This document shows, piece after piece, positions 23,889 through 32,381 of a stretch of 64,000 bases of DNA (positions within the stretch are counted from its first letter, which is position 1; every line of letters starts with the position of its first letter). Source of the DNA: an uncultured Spirochaetales bacterium (GTDB lineage Bacteria; Spirochaetota; Spirochaetia; Sphaerochaetales; Sphaerochaetaceae); assembly GCA_949285145.1 (NCBI GenBank), contig CASDXQ010000001.1, forward strand, positions 1 through 64,000. Direction: 5' to 3'. The notes under the pieces are model-generated. The model made no database searches, was not told the origin of the DNA, and worked only from the letters and a program-made list of their open reading frames with translations. Position numbers and translations under genes: made by a program.

Positions 23889-26597
23889 TCATTTCTTATT
23901 GACATCAATTGCTGCCTGTGCTGCCGCAAGACGGGCGATAGGCACTCTGAAAGGAGAACAGGAAACATAATTGAGCCCTACCTCCTGACAGAACCTGATC
24001 GTCTTGGGATCACCGCCGTGTTCGCCGCAGATTCCAAGCTTGATGTCAGGACGGACGGAACGTCCGAGCTCAGAGGCCATTCTGACAAGCTTACCGACAC
24101 CTCCTGCATCGATTGTCGCAAATGGATCATATTCATAGAACTGCTTGTCAGGGTCGTTCACATAATGAGTGAGGAAGCTTGCGGCATCGTCACGGGAGAA
24201 ACCGCATGTCATCTGAGTCAGATCGTTTGTTCCGAAGCTGAAGAACTCGGCTTCCCTTGCAATCTCATCAGCTGTGATAGCCGCACGGGGAACTTCAATC
24301 ATGGTACCGATCTTGTAACCAATCTTGAGGCCCTGCTCGTCAAACACCTCATCGATGACTTTCACTGCTCTTTCCTTGCAGTAGACAAATTCCTTATAGA
24401 TGCCTACAAGAGGAATCATGATCTCAGGATGGACTTCATAGCCTTCCCTCTTTGCCTGGATTGCGGCTTCGATGATGGCTCTGACCTGCATTTCAAGAAT
24501 TTCAGGATAGACAACTGCGAGACGGCATCCCCTGAAACCGAGCATCGGGTTGAACTCATGATGCTTTGCTATCTTCTGTGAAAGTTCTTCAACACTGATT
24601 CCGAGCTGGAGAGCGGTCTCATGACGTGTAGTGCTGTCATTGGGCAGGAATTCGTGCAGAGGCGGATCCAGAAGCCTGATTGTAACAGGAAGACCGTTGA
24701 GAGTCTTGAAGATTTCATAGAAATCGCTTCTCTGCATCGGGAGGAGCTCAGAAAGAGCCTGCTGTCTTGCACCAAGAGTGTCAGCAAGAATCATCTTTCT
24801 CATTGAAAGAATCCTGTTTCCGCCGAAGAACATGTGTTCGGTTCTGCAAAGACCAATGCCTTCAGCTCCTAACAGAGTGGCATAATGAGCATCCTTCGGA
24901 GTGTCTGCATTGGTACGCACGCCCATTGTCTTGATTTCGTTGACGTAGCCCATGAACTTCTTGTAATTCTGGAAAAGCCTGCTTTCGCTTTCCCTCATTG
25001 TTCCGTCAAGAACCTGCATGATCTCACTTGGTTTCACAGCGATTTTCTGTGTATATACAGCGCCTGTGAAACCATCAATTGCCATGTAATCTCCTTCCTT
25101 GAGTTTAACACCGTTGACTTCGAGAGTCTTCTGCACTTCATTCACATGGATTTCCCCGCAGCCGGAAACGCAAGGACATCCCATGCCGCGCGCAACAACC
25201 GCAGCATGGCTTGTCATACCGCCGCGGCAGGTGACGACTCCGCGGCTGACAGCCATTCCACCGATATCCTCGGGACTTGTCTCCTCCCTGACGAGAATGA
25301 CATCCTTGCCTTCGGCGCTTGCCTCTTCCGCAGCCTTTGCGGTGAAACAGATCTGTCCGCAGGCACCGCCTGGGCTGGCAGCAAGACCGGTTGTGGCAAC
25401 TTTGATGCTGAGATCCCTGATCACTTTGTTGTCAAGGATGGGAGCGAAAAGCTTGTTGAATTCCTGAGCCGGAACACGGCTGACTGCGGTCTGTTTGTCG
25501 ATAAGACCTTCCTCAACCATCTCAACCTGGCTTCTGATCCATGAGAAGATGGTTCTCTTGCCGTTTCTGGTCTGCAGCATGTATAGCTTGCCTTCCTGGA
25601 TAGTGAACTCGATATCCTGCATGTCATGGTAGTGCTTTTCCAGAGTGTCCCGGATACCGCACAGCTGTTCGTAGACTTCAGGATTGACCTTCGCAAGCGT
25701 GTCTATCTTCTGAGGTGTACGGATGCCGGCAACGACATCTTCGCCCTGAGCATTCATCAGGTACTCGCCGAAGAACTTGTTCTCACCGCTGGCCGGATCA
25801 CGTGTGAAGGCAACACCGGTGCCACTTGTATCGCCCATATTGCCGAAGACCATTGTCTGAACGTTTACTGCTGTGCCGAGAAGGCCGCGGATATCATTCA
25901 TGAGACGGTATTTGATAGCTCTTTCATTGTTCCATGAATTGAACACAGCATCGATTGTCTTGAAAAGCTGGTATTCCGGATCAGTCGGGAAATCCTCATC
26001 CGTGAATTTCTTGTAAACGATCTTGTATCTCTTGATGACTTCCTTGAGGTTTCCGACATCGAGCTCTGTATCGAACACCTTGCCGTTCTCATCCTTGACT
26101 GACTGCAGAACTCTTTCGAATTCAGAATGAGGCACACCCATTACAACATCGCCGAACATCTGGATGAAGCGGCGGTAGCTGTCCCAGGCGAAACGCTCAT
26201 TGCCTGTTTTCTTTATGAGAGCCTGAAGTGAATCGGGATTGAGGCCGAGGTTGAGAACAGTATCCATCATGCCCGGCATGGACTGTGCGGCTCCGGAACG
26301 TACGGAAACAAGAAGAGGATTCTCCTTGTCACCGAGCTTTGCCCCCATGAGATTCTCAAGCTTTGCAAGGTTTGCAAGCACTTCATCGCGCAGTCCTTCA
26401 GGGTATGCACCCTTGTGTGAATCGAAATAGGCACATGCCTCCGTCGTGATCGTGAATCCTGGCGGAACCGGAAGTCCGATGCTTGTCATGTCAGCAAGAT
26501 TTGCTCCTTTGCCTCCAAGCAGGCTTTTCATGTCAGCCCTGCCTTCGGTAACACCGGCACCGAAGAAATAGACATACTTCTTTTTTTCTTTTTTCAT
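23889..26597 (-). CDS. ppdK: Pyruvate, phosphate dikinase
   Basis: PPDK interconverts pyruvate, ATP and Pi with PEP, AMP and PPi, and in anaerobic spirochaetes usually serves PPi-linked glycolysis. The 902-residue protein has the nucleotide-binding domain (FFGAGVTEGRADMKSLLGGK, SVRSGAAQSMPGMMDTVLNL), the phosphohistidine motif RGGMTSHAAVVARGMGCPCV, and a C-terminal PEP/pyruvate domain with GLCRTEHMF and FSFGTNDLTQMTCGFSRDD. The ATG at 26597 matches the family start (MKKEKKKYVYFFG). An AAGGAGGAG lies 33 bases upstream, separated by a hairpin. Confidence 0.96.
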   Translation of the reverse strand: MKKEKKKYVYFFGAGVTEGRADMKSLLGGKGANLADMTSIGLPVPPGFTITTEACAYFDSHKGAYPEGLRDEVLANLAKLENLMGAKLGDKENPLLVSVRSGAAQSMPGMMDTVLNLGLNPDSLQALIKKTGNERFAWDSYRRFIQMFGDVVMGVPHSEFERVLQSVKDENGKVFDTELDVGNLKEVIKRYKIVYKKFTDEDFPTDPEYQLFKTIDAVFNSWNNERAIKYRLMNDIRGLLGTAVNVQTMVFGNMGDTSGTGVAFTRDPASGENKFFGEYLMNAQGEDVVAGIRTPQKIDTLAKVNPEVYEQLCGIRDTLEKHYHDMQDIEFTIQEGKLYMLQTRNGKRTIFSWIRSQVEMVEEGLIDKQTAVSRVPAQEFNKLFAPILDNKVIRDLSIKVATTGLAASPGGACGQICFTAKAAEEASAEGKDVILVREETSPEDIGGMAVSRGVVTCRGGMTSHAAVVARGMGCPCVSGCGEIHVNEVQKTLEVNGVKLKEGDYMAIDGFTGAVYTQKIAVKPSEIMQVLDGTMRESESRLFQNYKKFMGYVNEIKTMGVRTNADTPKDAHYATLLGAEGIGLCRTEHMFFGGNRILSMRKMILADTLGARQQALSELLPMQRSDFYEIFKTLNGLPVTIRLLDPPLHEFLPNDSTTRHETALQLGISVEELSQKIAKHHEFNPMLGFRGCRLAVVYPEILEMQVRAIIEAAIQAKREGYEVHPEIMIPLVGIYKEFVYCKERAVKVIDEVFDEQGLKIGYKIGTMIEVPRAAITADEIAREAEFFSFGTNDLTQMTCGFSRDDAASFLTHYVNDPDKQFYEYDPFATIDAGGVGKLVRMASELGRSVRPDIKLGICGEHGGDPKTIRFCQEVGLNYVSCSPFRVPIARLAAAQAAIDVNKK

Positions 26598-26608
26598 CTG
26601 CTTTGCTA

Positions 26609-26639
26609 AGTACAGGAAAAACTGTACTTTCTCCTCCTT
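26609..26639 (-). promoter_or_regulatory. Hairpin between ribosome-binding site and start of ppdK
   Basis: On the minus strand AAGGAGGAG (26631-26639) is followed directly by a hairpin (AAGTACAG with CTGTACTT, 26609-26630) and then by 11 bases to the ATG. Folding the hairpin would bring the ribosome-binding site to a normal distance. The role is an inference. Confidence 0.5.
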
Positions 26640-26706
26640 CAAAGTATTTGAGAAACGATGTCCTGCCCTAAGGCCATCCATCAGATGATTAACATGTATC
26701 TATTAA

Positions 26707-26734
26707 ATTCTATCAAATATTACTGCTTAGTCAA
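26707..26734 (-). promoter_or_regulatory. Promoter of ppdK
   Basis: Minus-strand TTGACT (26729-26734), 16 bases, TAGAAT (26707-26712). An inverted repeat ACTGCT/AGCAGT with a 13-base centre covers the -35 box and might be an operator. Confidence 0.65.
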
Positions 26735-26854
26735 TTGTTTAGCAGTTAAGAAATTACAAGAATGGAAAATTTAATTTTCAAGTATTGCGCAAAATATTTT
26801 GTTTATTGTGAAGCAATTAACATCTCTGATTTCACCAGGCGGAATGACGTTTCA

Positions 26855-26894
26855 TAAAAAAGAAAACCGCACGGGATACGGCATTCCCATGCGG
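26855..26894 (-). terminator. Terminator of the sigma factor gene
   Basis: Minus-strand CCGCATGGGA and TCCCGTGCGG pair with one mismatch, followed by TTTTCTTTTTT. It lies 36 bases after the stop at 26930. Confidence 0.85.
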
Positions 26895-26929
26895 ACATCT
26901 TCGGAAGGCTGAATGCATACTGCCTGTAA

Positions 26930-27805
26930 TCAGGCAGTATAGGATTCAAGAATCCTTGCTCTTGAGGGCTGCTTGAGTCTCTCAAGCGCTCTCTTCTCGA
27001 TCTGTCTGATTCTCTCTTTCGTAAGGTTGAAAATCTCACCGATCTCCTTGAGGCTCATCGGAGCATTGTTGTTCAGACCAAAACGGAGGATTATGATTTC
27101 CCTCTCCTTGTCGGAGAGAGTCGAGAGAACTGTGTTTATATCTTCCTTGAGACACTTCTGCATTGCCAGTTCCTCCGGACCGAATCCCTCGTCTTCGATA
27201 AAATCTCCGAGTCTGCTGGTTGTGGATTCTCCACCAGCCGTGACAGGAGTGTCAAAAGAAACAGTGTCACGTGATATGGAAAGAAGCTCATTGACGAGTT
27301 CAGGCTCCAGGCCTGCCTCCTGTGCGATTTCCTCAATGGACACATCTGCTGAACCGGAAGAGTGCATGAGGCTCTTCTGCGCCTTCTGGATCTGGAAAAG
27401 CTCGTTTGCCCTGTTGAGGGGAAGACGCACAGCCCTGCTCTTCTCGCAGATCGCCTTCATGATTGACTGCCTTATCCACCAGACTGCATACGAGATAAAA
27501 TGATATCCCTTGTCCGGCTCGAACTTATCCAGTGCAATCAGAAGACCGATGTTACCCTCATCAATGAGATCCTCAAGGGGAAGACCCTGTCCCTGGAATT
27601 TCTTGGCCACAGCAACAACAAAACGCAGGTTTGCGCTTATAAGCCTCTCCCGGGCTTTTTCATCTCCCTTCTGGGCTCTCAAAGCCAGCTGATACTCTTC
27701 GTCATGATCAAGAAGTGGAACTCTGTTGATTTCCTTCAGATATATTGAAAGGACGTCCTTCTCGTCCTGAAGTGAGGTTGTATCGTTAAGCATTCTTTTT
27801 GTCAT
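26930..27805 (-). CDS. Short RpoD/RpoS-type sigma-70 factor
   Basis: A 291-residue sigma factor with region 1.2 (DVLSIYLKEINRVPLLDHDE), region 2 (LISANLRFVVAVAKKF, DLIDEGNIGLLIALDKFE, FISYAVWWIRQSI), region 3 and region 4 (REIIILRFGLNN, SLKEIGEIFNLTKERIRQIE). It lacks region 1.1 and the long insert of a typical RpoD, so it resembles group 2 sigma factors such as RpoS. It could also be the main sigma factor in a reduced form. The ATG at 27805 has AAGGAG nine bases upstream; the frame is open to 27826. Single-gene transcript. Confidence 0.9.
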   Translation of the reverse strand: MTKRMLNDTTSLQDEKDVLSIYLKEINRVPLLDHDEEYQLALRAQKGDEKARERLISANLRFVVAVAKKFQGQGLPLEDLIDEGNIGLLIALDKFEPDKGYHFISYAVWWIRQSIMKAICEKSRAVRLPLNRANELFQIQKAQKSLMHSSGSADVSIEEIAQEAGLEPELVNELLSISRDTVSFDTPVTAGGESTTSRLGDFIEDEGFGPEELAMQKCLKEDINTVLSTLSDKEREIIILRFGLNNNAPMSLKEIGEIFNLTKERIRQIEKRALERLKQPSRARILESYTA

Positions 27806-27992
27806 TGCTTCTGTCTCCTTACGCATTCAATAAAGCAAAGAGCATGCCAAAAAAATACAGATTCAATTATATTGTTTTATCATAAAAAAATAATTAATTT
27901 TTAAAATTATGTAGACAATATAAAGAAAGTGTCATAATGATACAACATGCATTATTGGAACAAATTATGGGTTAAAATGACACATAAAGAAA

Positions 27993-28370
27993 TCAGGCAG
28001 AGAGAAATGGAGTCTTTTTTTCTGAAAAATCGATCTCAACCTGACGCAGGAGATTCCACTCACCGGCTCCTGCGACATTGAAAGGCGAGTAATCAAGGCA
28101 GAGGCGCATCTCATCATAGGTCTTCCTGATAAGCCTGCACACTTCATCGCCCTCACTGAGGGAGAGTTCGAAACTCCCGCGGGAAAGAAGGAAGATACGG
28201 AACTGGTAGTAAAAGAAGGAAGAGAACTCGATGTCAAAGAAATCTTCTTCCGTACAGCGAAGGTAGAAACCTTTGACATAAGAAGATACACATGTCTCTA
28301 TTTCATCTGCCAGAGCTGCCTGACGGCCTTTTTTCAAATAGATAAGACTGTTTATCTGTCTCATGTTCAT
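27993..28370 (-). CDS. Protein of unknown function
   Basis: A 125-residue soluble protein that I do not recognise. No signal peptide, membrane segment or metal motif. It has an aromatic-rich centre (FFDIEFSSFFYYQFRIFLLS) and a basic N-terminus (MNMRQINSLIYLKKGRQ). GAGGAAAAA lies before the first ATG. It sits alone between the sigma factor gene and groES, divergent from groES, and shares the intergenic region with the groES promoter. Confidence 0.6.
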   Translation of the reverse strand: MNMRQINSLIYLKKGRQAALADEIETCVSSYVKGFYLRCTEEDFFDIEFSSFFYYQFRIFLLSRGSFELSLSEGDEVCRLIRKTYDEMRLCLDYSPFNVAGAGEWNLLRQVEIDFSEKKTPFLSA

Positions 28371-28437
28371 CTTGATTTTTCCTCTGATACACTTTCTAGA
28401 TAATAAGAAAAAACATGAACGGCAAGAGAAAAAATAA

Positions 28438-28468
28438 AAATTTTCACACTGTTACAAATTTTCACACT
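28438..28468. repeat. Direct repeat upstream of groES
   Basis: The 13-mer AAATTTTCACACT occurs at 28438-28450 and again at 28456-28468, an 18-base period. It lies just upstream of the groES promoter and is not a CIRCE element. Confidence 0.75.
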
Positions 28469-28477
28469 TTGCTCCCC

Positions 28478-28506
28478 TTGCCGATTGATTTGCTCTTGGC
28501 TATATT
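28478..28506 (+). promoter_or_regulatory. Promoter of groES
   Basis: TTGCCG (28478-28483), 17 bases, TATATT (28501-28506), followed by a leader of about 48 bases with AGGAGAG before the ATG. Confidence 0.6.
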
Positions 28507-28560
28507 ATCTAAGGTTGAGATGCTCAACAGATTTCATGCTTATTATATAGGAGAGAAAAT

Positions 28561-28824
28561 ATGAAGATCATTCCGCTTAATGACAGAGTACTTGTCAAAG
28601 TAAGTGAAGCTGAGGAAAAGACAGCCAGCGGCCTGTACATTCCGCAGACCAGTCAGGAAAAGACCCAGATTGCTGAAGTCATGGCAATCGGCGACAGTGA
28701 GGACATCAAGGTCAAAGTCGGTCAGAAGATCCTTCATGACAAGTATGCCGGCACTTCCGTAAAGGCTGACGGTGCTGAATACCTCATTCTCGCTGCTGCT
28801 GACATTCTTGCAGTTATCGAATAA
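28561..28824 (+). CDS. groES: Co-chaperonin GroES
   Basis: GroES caps the GroEL folding chamber as a heptamer. The 87-residue protein begins MKIIPLNDRVLVKVSEAEEK, has the mobile loop TASGLYIPQTSQEK, and ends EYLILAAADILAVIE. AGGAGAG precedes the ATG. No groEL follows: a terminator and then the convergent helicase gene lie downstream. A solo groES is also known in Treponema pallidum. Confidence 0.97.
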   Translation: MKIIPLNDRVLVKVSEAEEKTASGLYIPQTSQEKTQIAEVMAIGDSEDIKVKVGQKILHDKYAGTSVKADGAEYLILAAADILAVIE

Positions 28825-28847
28825 GGAAGTCATTTCCGGTTAATTGG

Positions 28848-28894
28848 GCTCCGGTGGAATGAGGCTTCACCTCTCAATCCGGAGCTTTTTTTTT
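28848..28894 (+). terminator. Terminator after groES
   Basis: GCTCCGG (28848-28854) pairs with CCGGAGC (28879-28885). The 24-base loop contains GTGGAATGAGG and CCTCTCAA stretches that can pair partly. A run of nine T follows. Confidence 0.85.
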
Positions 28895-31017
28895 CAGAAA
28901 AGAAAGTTCTCGATTTTCTGTGCGAAGGAAGCGGTGTCAAGAGAATCCTCATCGGGAATATAATAGGGAGGAAGACAGTTTCTTATGGCTTCTATGTATC
29001 GTGATGTTCTTCCGTCCGCGATTATGACGACACCTCTGTCGCTCTCACTCCTGATGAGACGTCCGAGCCCCTGTTTCAGAGTGATCAGCATTTCAGGAAC
29101 GGAGATGAAAAGGAAAGGTGACTTCTCTTCTTTCTCCAGCTGTCTGGAGCGTGCCCTCATTATGCAGTCCTGAATGTGCGGAAAAGGAAGCTGGGTTATA
29201 ATCAGCAGACGCAGGGAATCTCCCGGAACGTCTATGCCTTCCCAGAAAGATCTCAGGCCGAATAGGATCGAGTTTTTCTCGCTGAGAAATTTTTTTCTAA
29301 GCAGATTTGTACTTGTTCCGCCCTTCTGTATGAGCAGCGGAAGCTCAATGGTATCTTTGACAAGGGCATATACCCTCTCCATCATTTCCCTTGACGTGAA
29401 AAGAACAAGAGCACTGCCTTCGCTTGCCTTCACGCTCTGTGAGATCATGTCCGCAAGATATATTGCATAGTTATCCTTGTCGCTGGCTGCAAAACGCATG
29501 AAATTTCCCTTTACAGGGAAAAGCAGCATCGCATTTGTGGAATAATCGAAAGGCGAAGGATAGAAACCCGTAACAAGATCCTGAGTGTTTCCAAGCCCCA
29601 CCTGACGGAGAAAATAGTTGAAATTCTTGCCTGTCTTCACTGTTGCGGATGTGCACACAACCGTATCAAGTTTAGAAAATATGTAATCATTCAGCTTGTC
29701 TGCAACTGAAACAGGGCTGACGCACATCACTGCTGATTCATCATCAGGGGAGAATCTGTAATAGCAGACAAGACTGTCATTCTCACCATGATGATAAAAG
29801 CTGCTGAGAACTTCATGGTATTCCTCGTATTCGGAGAAAACAGAAGAAGCAAGGTTCAGATACATCTCATCCTCTCCCATGTCCTTTCCATCCAGCCCTT
29901 CAAGGAAGAGACGGAACAACCTGAGTATCTCGTCAAGCGTCACGAGAAGCTGTGAGACCAATTCTTTCTTCGTGCTGTCGAAATCTTCCTCAGTGTCGCT
30001 TACGAGACATTCGCTGAGAAAAAGCCGGCGGTCTCTGTCCGACACAAGCGATTTAAGGAGAATGCATGCTTCACTCGTGAACTGGGTGAGACTGACGCTG
30101 AAGGCTCTCGCATCATCTGCAGTTATTCCTTTTCTGAATGAAGTGATCATGTCGGCAAGATGCATGCCGTTCTTCTGCCTGTATGTCACAGTGAAAAGCT
30201 TTTTATAGCTCTCCCTCACCATCTCCCCGCTCATTGAAAGCGAAAAAAACTCCGTTGCACTTTTGTCGATATTATGACACTCGTCAATTATCAGTCTGTT
30301 GTATGAAGGAATTATGACAGACTCGTCAAATCCTTCATTCCCTGTACCTCTTATATAGCTGTCAATAAAGAGGAGCGCATGATTAGTAATGATCAGACGG
30401 CTGCTGTTCGCTTTCTGCACAGCGTTGTAATAGAAACATTTGTTTATATGCGGGCATCTCTGCTTGAGACAGGTGTCCTTGTCGCTTCTTATGTTTGATG
30501 CGAAAGATGCCCTGAGGAGTCTGTGTTCAAGTTCTTCCATTATTCCGGTTTCTGTGGTGCGGAACCATGCATAGATCTTGTCTTGCGCGCTCTCCGCCTC
30601 TTCGAACAGTTTTGACTCACGCCCCTTGAAGCTGTTGACGGCATCAAGCATTTTTGAAACACAGACATAACGCCCCCTGCCAAGAAGCAGTGCATACGGG
30701 ATGTCGAGATCAAGAATTTTCTCAAGAGAGGGCAGATCCTTGTTTATGAGCTGCTGCTGAAGAGCCACATTGCTTGTCGCGATGACAGTTTTCTCCTCAA
30801 TGTTGTCCCTTGCATTCACAAGAGCAACCGCAAGATAGGCATATGACTTGCCTATTCCCGTTCCGGCTTCTATGACTCCCTTGCGGTTCTCATTATAGCA
30901 GAGAGCCACATCCTCGGCCATTGAAAGCTGGTCAGGACGGTTTTCATAGGATGGAAGCTTCTGTGAAAGCTTTCCTCCTGATGCGAAAATATCCTCAAGA
31001 TCGGAAAGGCTGATCAC
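28894..31017 (-). CDS. dinG: DinG/XPD-family superfamily 2 helicase
   Basis: DinG-type helicases unwind DNA 5' to 3' and resolve R-loops and other structures. The 707-residue protein has Walker A GVIEAGTGIGKSYAYLA near residue 48 and DECH (LIIDECHNIDKSA). Four cysteines typical of the iron-sulphur cluster occur as RYVC, then DTCLKQRCPHINKC. Motifs V/VI appear as SFWEGIDVPGDSLRLLIITQ and LKQGLGRLIRSESDRGVV. No exonuclease domain is fused. It overlaps the response regulator gene by four bases. DinG versus YoaA cannot be settled from sequence alone. Confidence 0.9.
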   Translation of the reverse strand: MISLSDLEDIFASGGKLSQKLPSYENRPDQLSMAEDVALCYNENRKGVIEAGTGIGKSYAYLAVALVNARDNIEEKTVIATSNVALQQQLINKDLPSLEKILDLDIPYALLLGRGRYVCVSKMLDAVNSFKGRESKLFEEAESAQDKIYAWFRTTETGIMEELEHRLLRASFASNIRSDKDTCLKQRCPHINKCFYYNAVQKANSSRLIITNHALLFIDSYIRGTGNEGFDESVIIPSYNRLIIDECHNIDKSATEFFSLSMSGEMVRESYKKLFTVTYRQKNGMHLADMITSFRKGITADDARAFSVSLTQFTSEACILLKSLVSDRDRRLFLSECLVSDTEEDFDSTKKELVSQLLVTLDEILRLFRLFLEGLDGKDMGEDEMYLNLASSVFSEYEEYHEVLSSFYHHGENDSLVCYYRFSPDDESAVMCVSPVSVADKLNDYIFSKLDTVVCTSATVKTGKNFNYFLRQVGLGNTQDLVTGFYPSPFDYSTNAMLLFPVKGNFMRFAASDKDNYAIYLADMISQSVKASEGSALVLFTSREMMERVYALVKDTIELPLLIQKGGTSTNLLRKKFLSEKNSILFGLRSFWEGIDVPGDSLRLLIITQLPFPHIQDCIMRARSRQLEKEEKSPFLFISVPEMLITLKQGLGRLIRSESDRGVVIIADGRTSRYIEAIRNCLPPYYIPDEDSLDTASFAQKIENFLF

Positions 31018-32381
31018 GTTCCGCTCTCCGCAGGAGATGAATATTCCTCAAGTTTCCTGTGAAGTGTCTTCCTTCCGATCTTGAGAATTTCCGCCGCACG
31101 GGTCTTATTTCCCCTGCAATAGTCTATTGTCGACATTATCAGCATCTTCTCTGCCTCATCAAGGCTCGTGCCAATTCTGATATCCACACTTCCGGCACTG
31201 CCGCATTCCGTTATCTGCGGAGGAAGGTCATCAATATCAATGACCTTGCCGCGTGCAAGCACGACACAGCTTTCAACGGTATTGCGCAGCTCACGTATGT
31301 TTCCCGGCCAGGAATAGGACATGAGAGCTTTGCGCGCGGCAGGAGAAAAACCGGCAACCTGCTTGTCATCTTCCTTGTTGAAGGTATCCAGGAATGAGGC
31401 GATGAGCAGTGCGATATCCTCCTTTCTTTCCCTCAGTGGAGGCACCTGTATGTGCACTACATTCAGGCGGTAGTAAAGATCTTCCCTGAAACTGCCTTTC
31501 TTCACTTCCTCCTCAAGATTCCTGTTTGTCGCCGCGATAATTCTGACATCGACATTGATTGTCTCATTTCCTCCCACACGTTCAAAAGACCGCTCCTGGA
31601 GGACACGCAGTATCTTGACCTGGGTTGAAGCGTTTATTTCCCCTATCTCATCAAGGAAAATAGTTCCTCCGTCTGCGAGTTCGAAACGCCCTTTTTTCTG
31701 GCTTATGGCACCTGTGAAAGCACCTTTCTCATGACCGAACAGTTCAGATTCAAGAAGACTTTCAGACAAAGCAGCGCAGTGAACCTTTATGAACGGGCCG
31801 CTGCTGCGGTTTGAAAGACTGTGAATTGCATCTGCGACAAGTTCCTTGCCGGTACCGCTCTCGCCTGTGACAAGCACAGAAGCTCTTGTGGGGGCAACCT
31901 GCTCTATGGTTTCCATCATCTTCACAAGCGGCGCGCTTTTTCCGATTATCTGATGAAAATCCTGTTTTTTCCTCAGTGTCGTTATTTCTTTTGAAAGCTT
32001 CTCATTCTGTTCCCTGATCAGTTTGTTTGACAGCGCCTTCGATACAGTGAGAATGAGATGATCCAGATCCACGGGTTTCGTGAAGAAGTCGACAGCTCCA
32101 TCTCTCATAGCCTGTACCGCATCCTCGATCGAACCGTGTCCGGTGAGGACGATCACGGGAAGAGTAGGATAAGACGAATTGATTTTCTTCAGCAGCTCAT
32201 AGCCGCTCATTACAGGCATTCTCAGATCCGTAATGACCAGATCGATGCTGTTCCTGTTTATTATCTTCCATGCTTCCTCACCGTCTGCGGCTTCGAATGT
32301 TTCATAGCCTTCGTCTTCAAAAGCAATCTTAAGACCGGAACGGATGTTTTTCTCGTCATCAACAATAAGAATGTCAGCCAT
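31014..32381 (-). CDS. atoC: Sigma-54-dependent response regulator (NtrC/AtoC type)
   Basis: The 455-residue protein has a receiver domain (ILIVDDEKNIRSGL, phospho-Asp in DLVITDLRMP, KPVDLDHL), an AAA+ domain with Walker A GESGTGKELVADAIH and the sigma-54 contact loop GAFTGA, and a C-terminal Fis-type HTH (NKTRAAEILKIGRKTLHRKL). It therefore activates sigma-54 promoters when phosphorylated. Its partner kinase is the next gene upstream, overlapping by eight bases. Treponema pallidum has a similar AtoS/AtoC pair. The input signal is unknown. Confidence 0.93.
   Translation of the reverse strand: MADILIVDDEKNIRSGLKIAFEDEGYETFEAADGEEAWKIINRNSIDLVITDLRMPVMSGYELLKKINSSYPTLPVIVLTGHGSIEDAVQAMRDGAVDFFTKPVDLDHLILTVSKALSNKLIREQNEKLSKEITTLRKKQDFHQIIGKSAPLVKMMETIEQVAPTRASVLVTGESGTGKELVADAIHSLSNRSSGPFIKVHCAALSESLLESELFGHEKGAFTGAISQKKGRFELADGGTIFLDEIGEINASTQVKILRVLQERSFERVGGNETINVDVRIIAATNRNLEEEVKKGSFREDLYYRLNVVHIQVPPLRERKEDIALLIASFLDTFNKEDDKQVAGFSPAARKALMSYSWPGNIRELRNTVESCVVLARGKVIDIDDLPPQITECGSAGSVDIRIGTSLDEAEKMLIMSTIDYCRGNKTRAAEILKIGRKTLHRKLEEYSSPAESGT

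Noticed and set aside
24885-25544. 219-codon open frame on the plus strand inside ppdK
   Set aside because: It is antisense to a fully conserved enzyme and has no ribosome-binding site or recognisable protein; a shadow of codon bias.
28441-28510. CIRCE element before groES
   Set aside because: No TTAGCACTC/GAGTGCTAA inverted repeat is present; only the direct repeat reported above.
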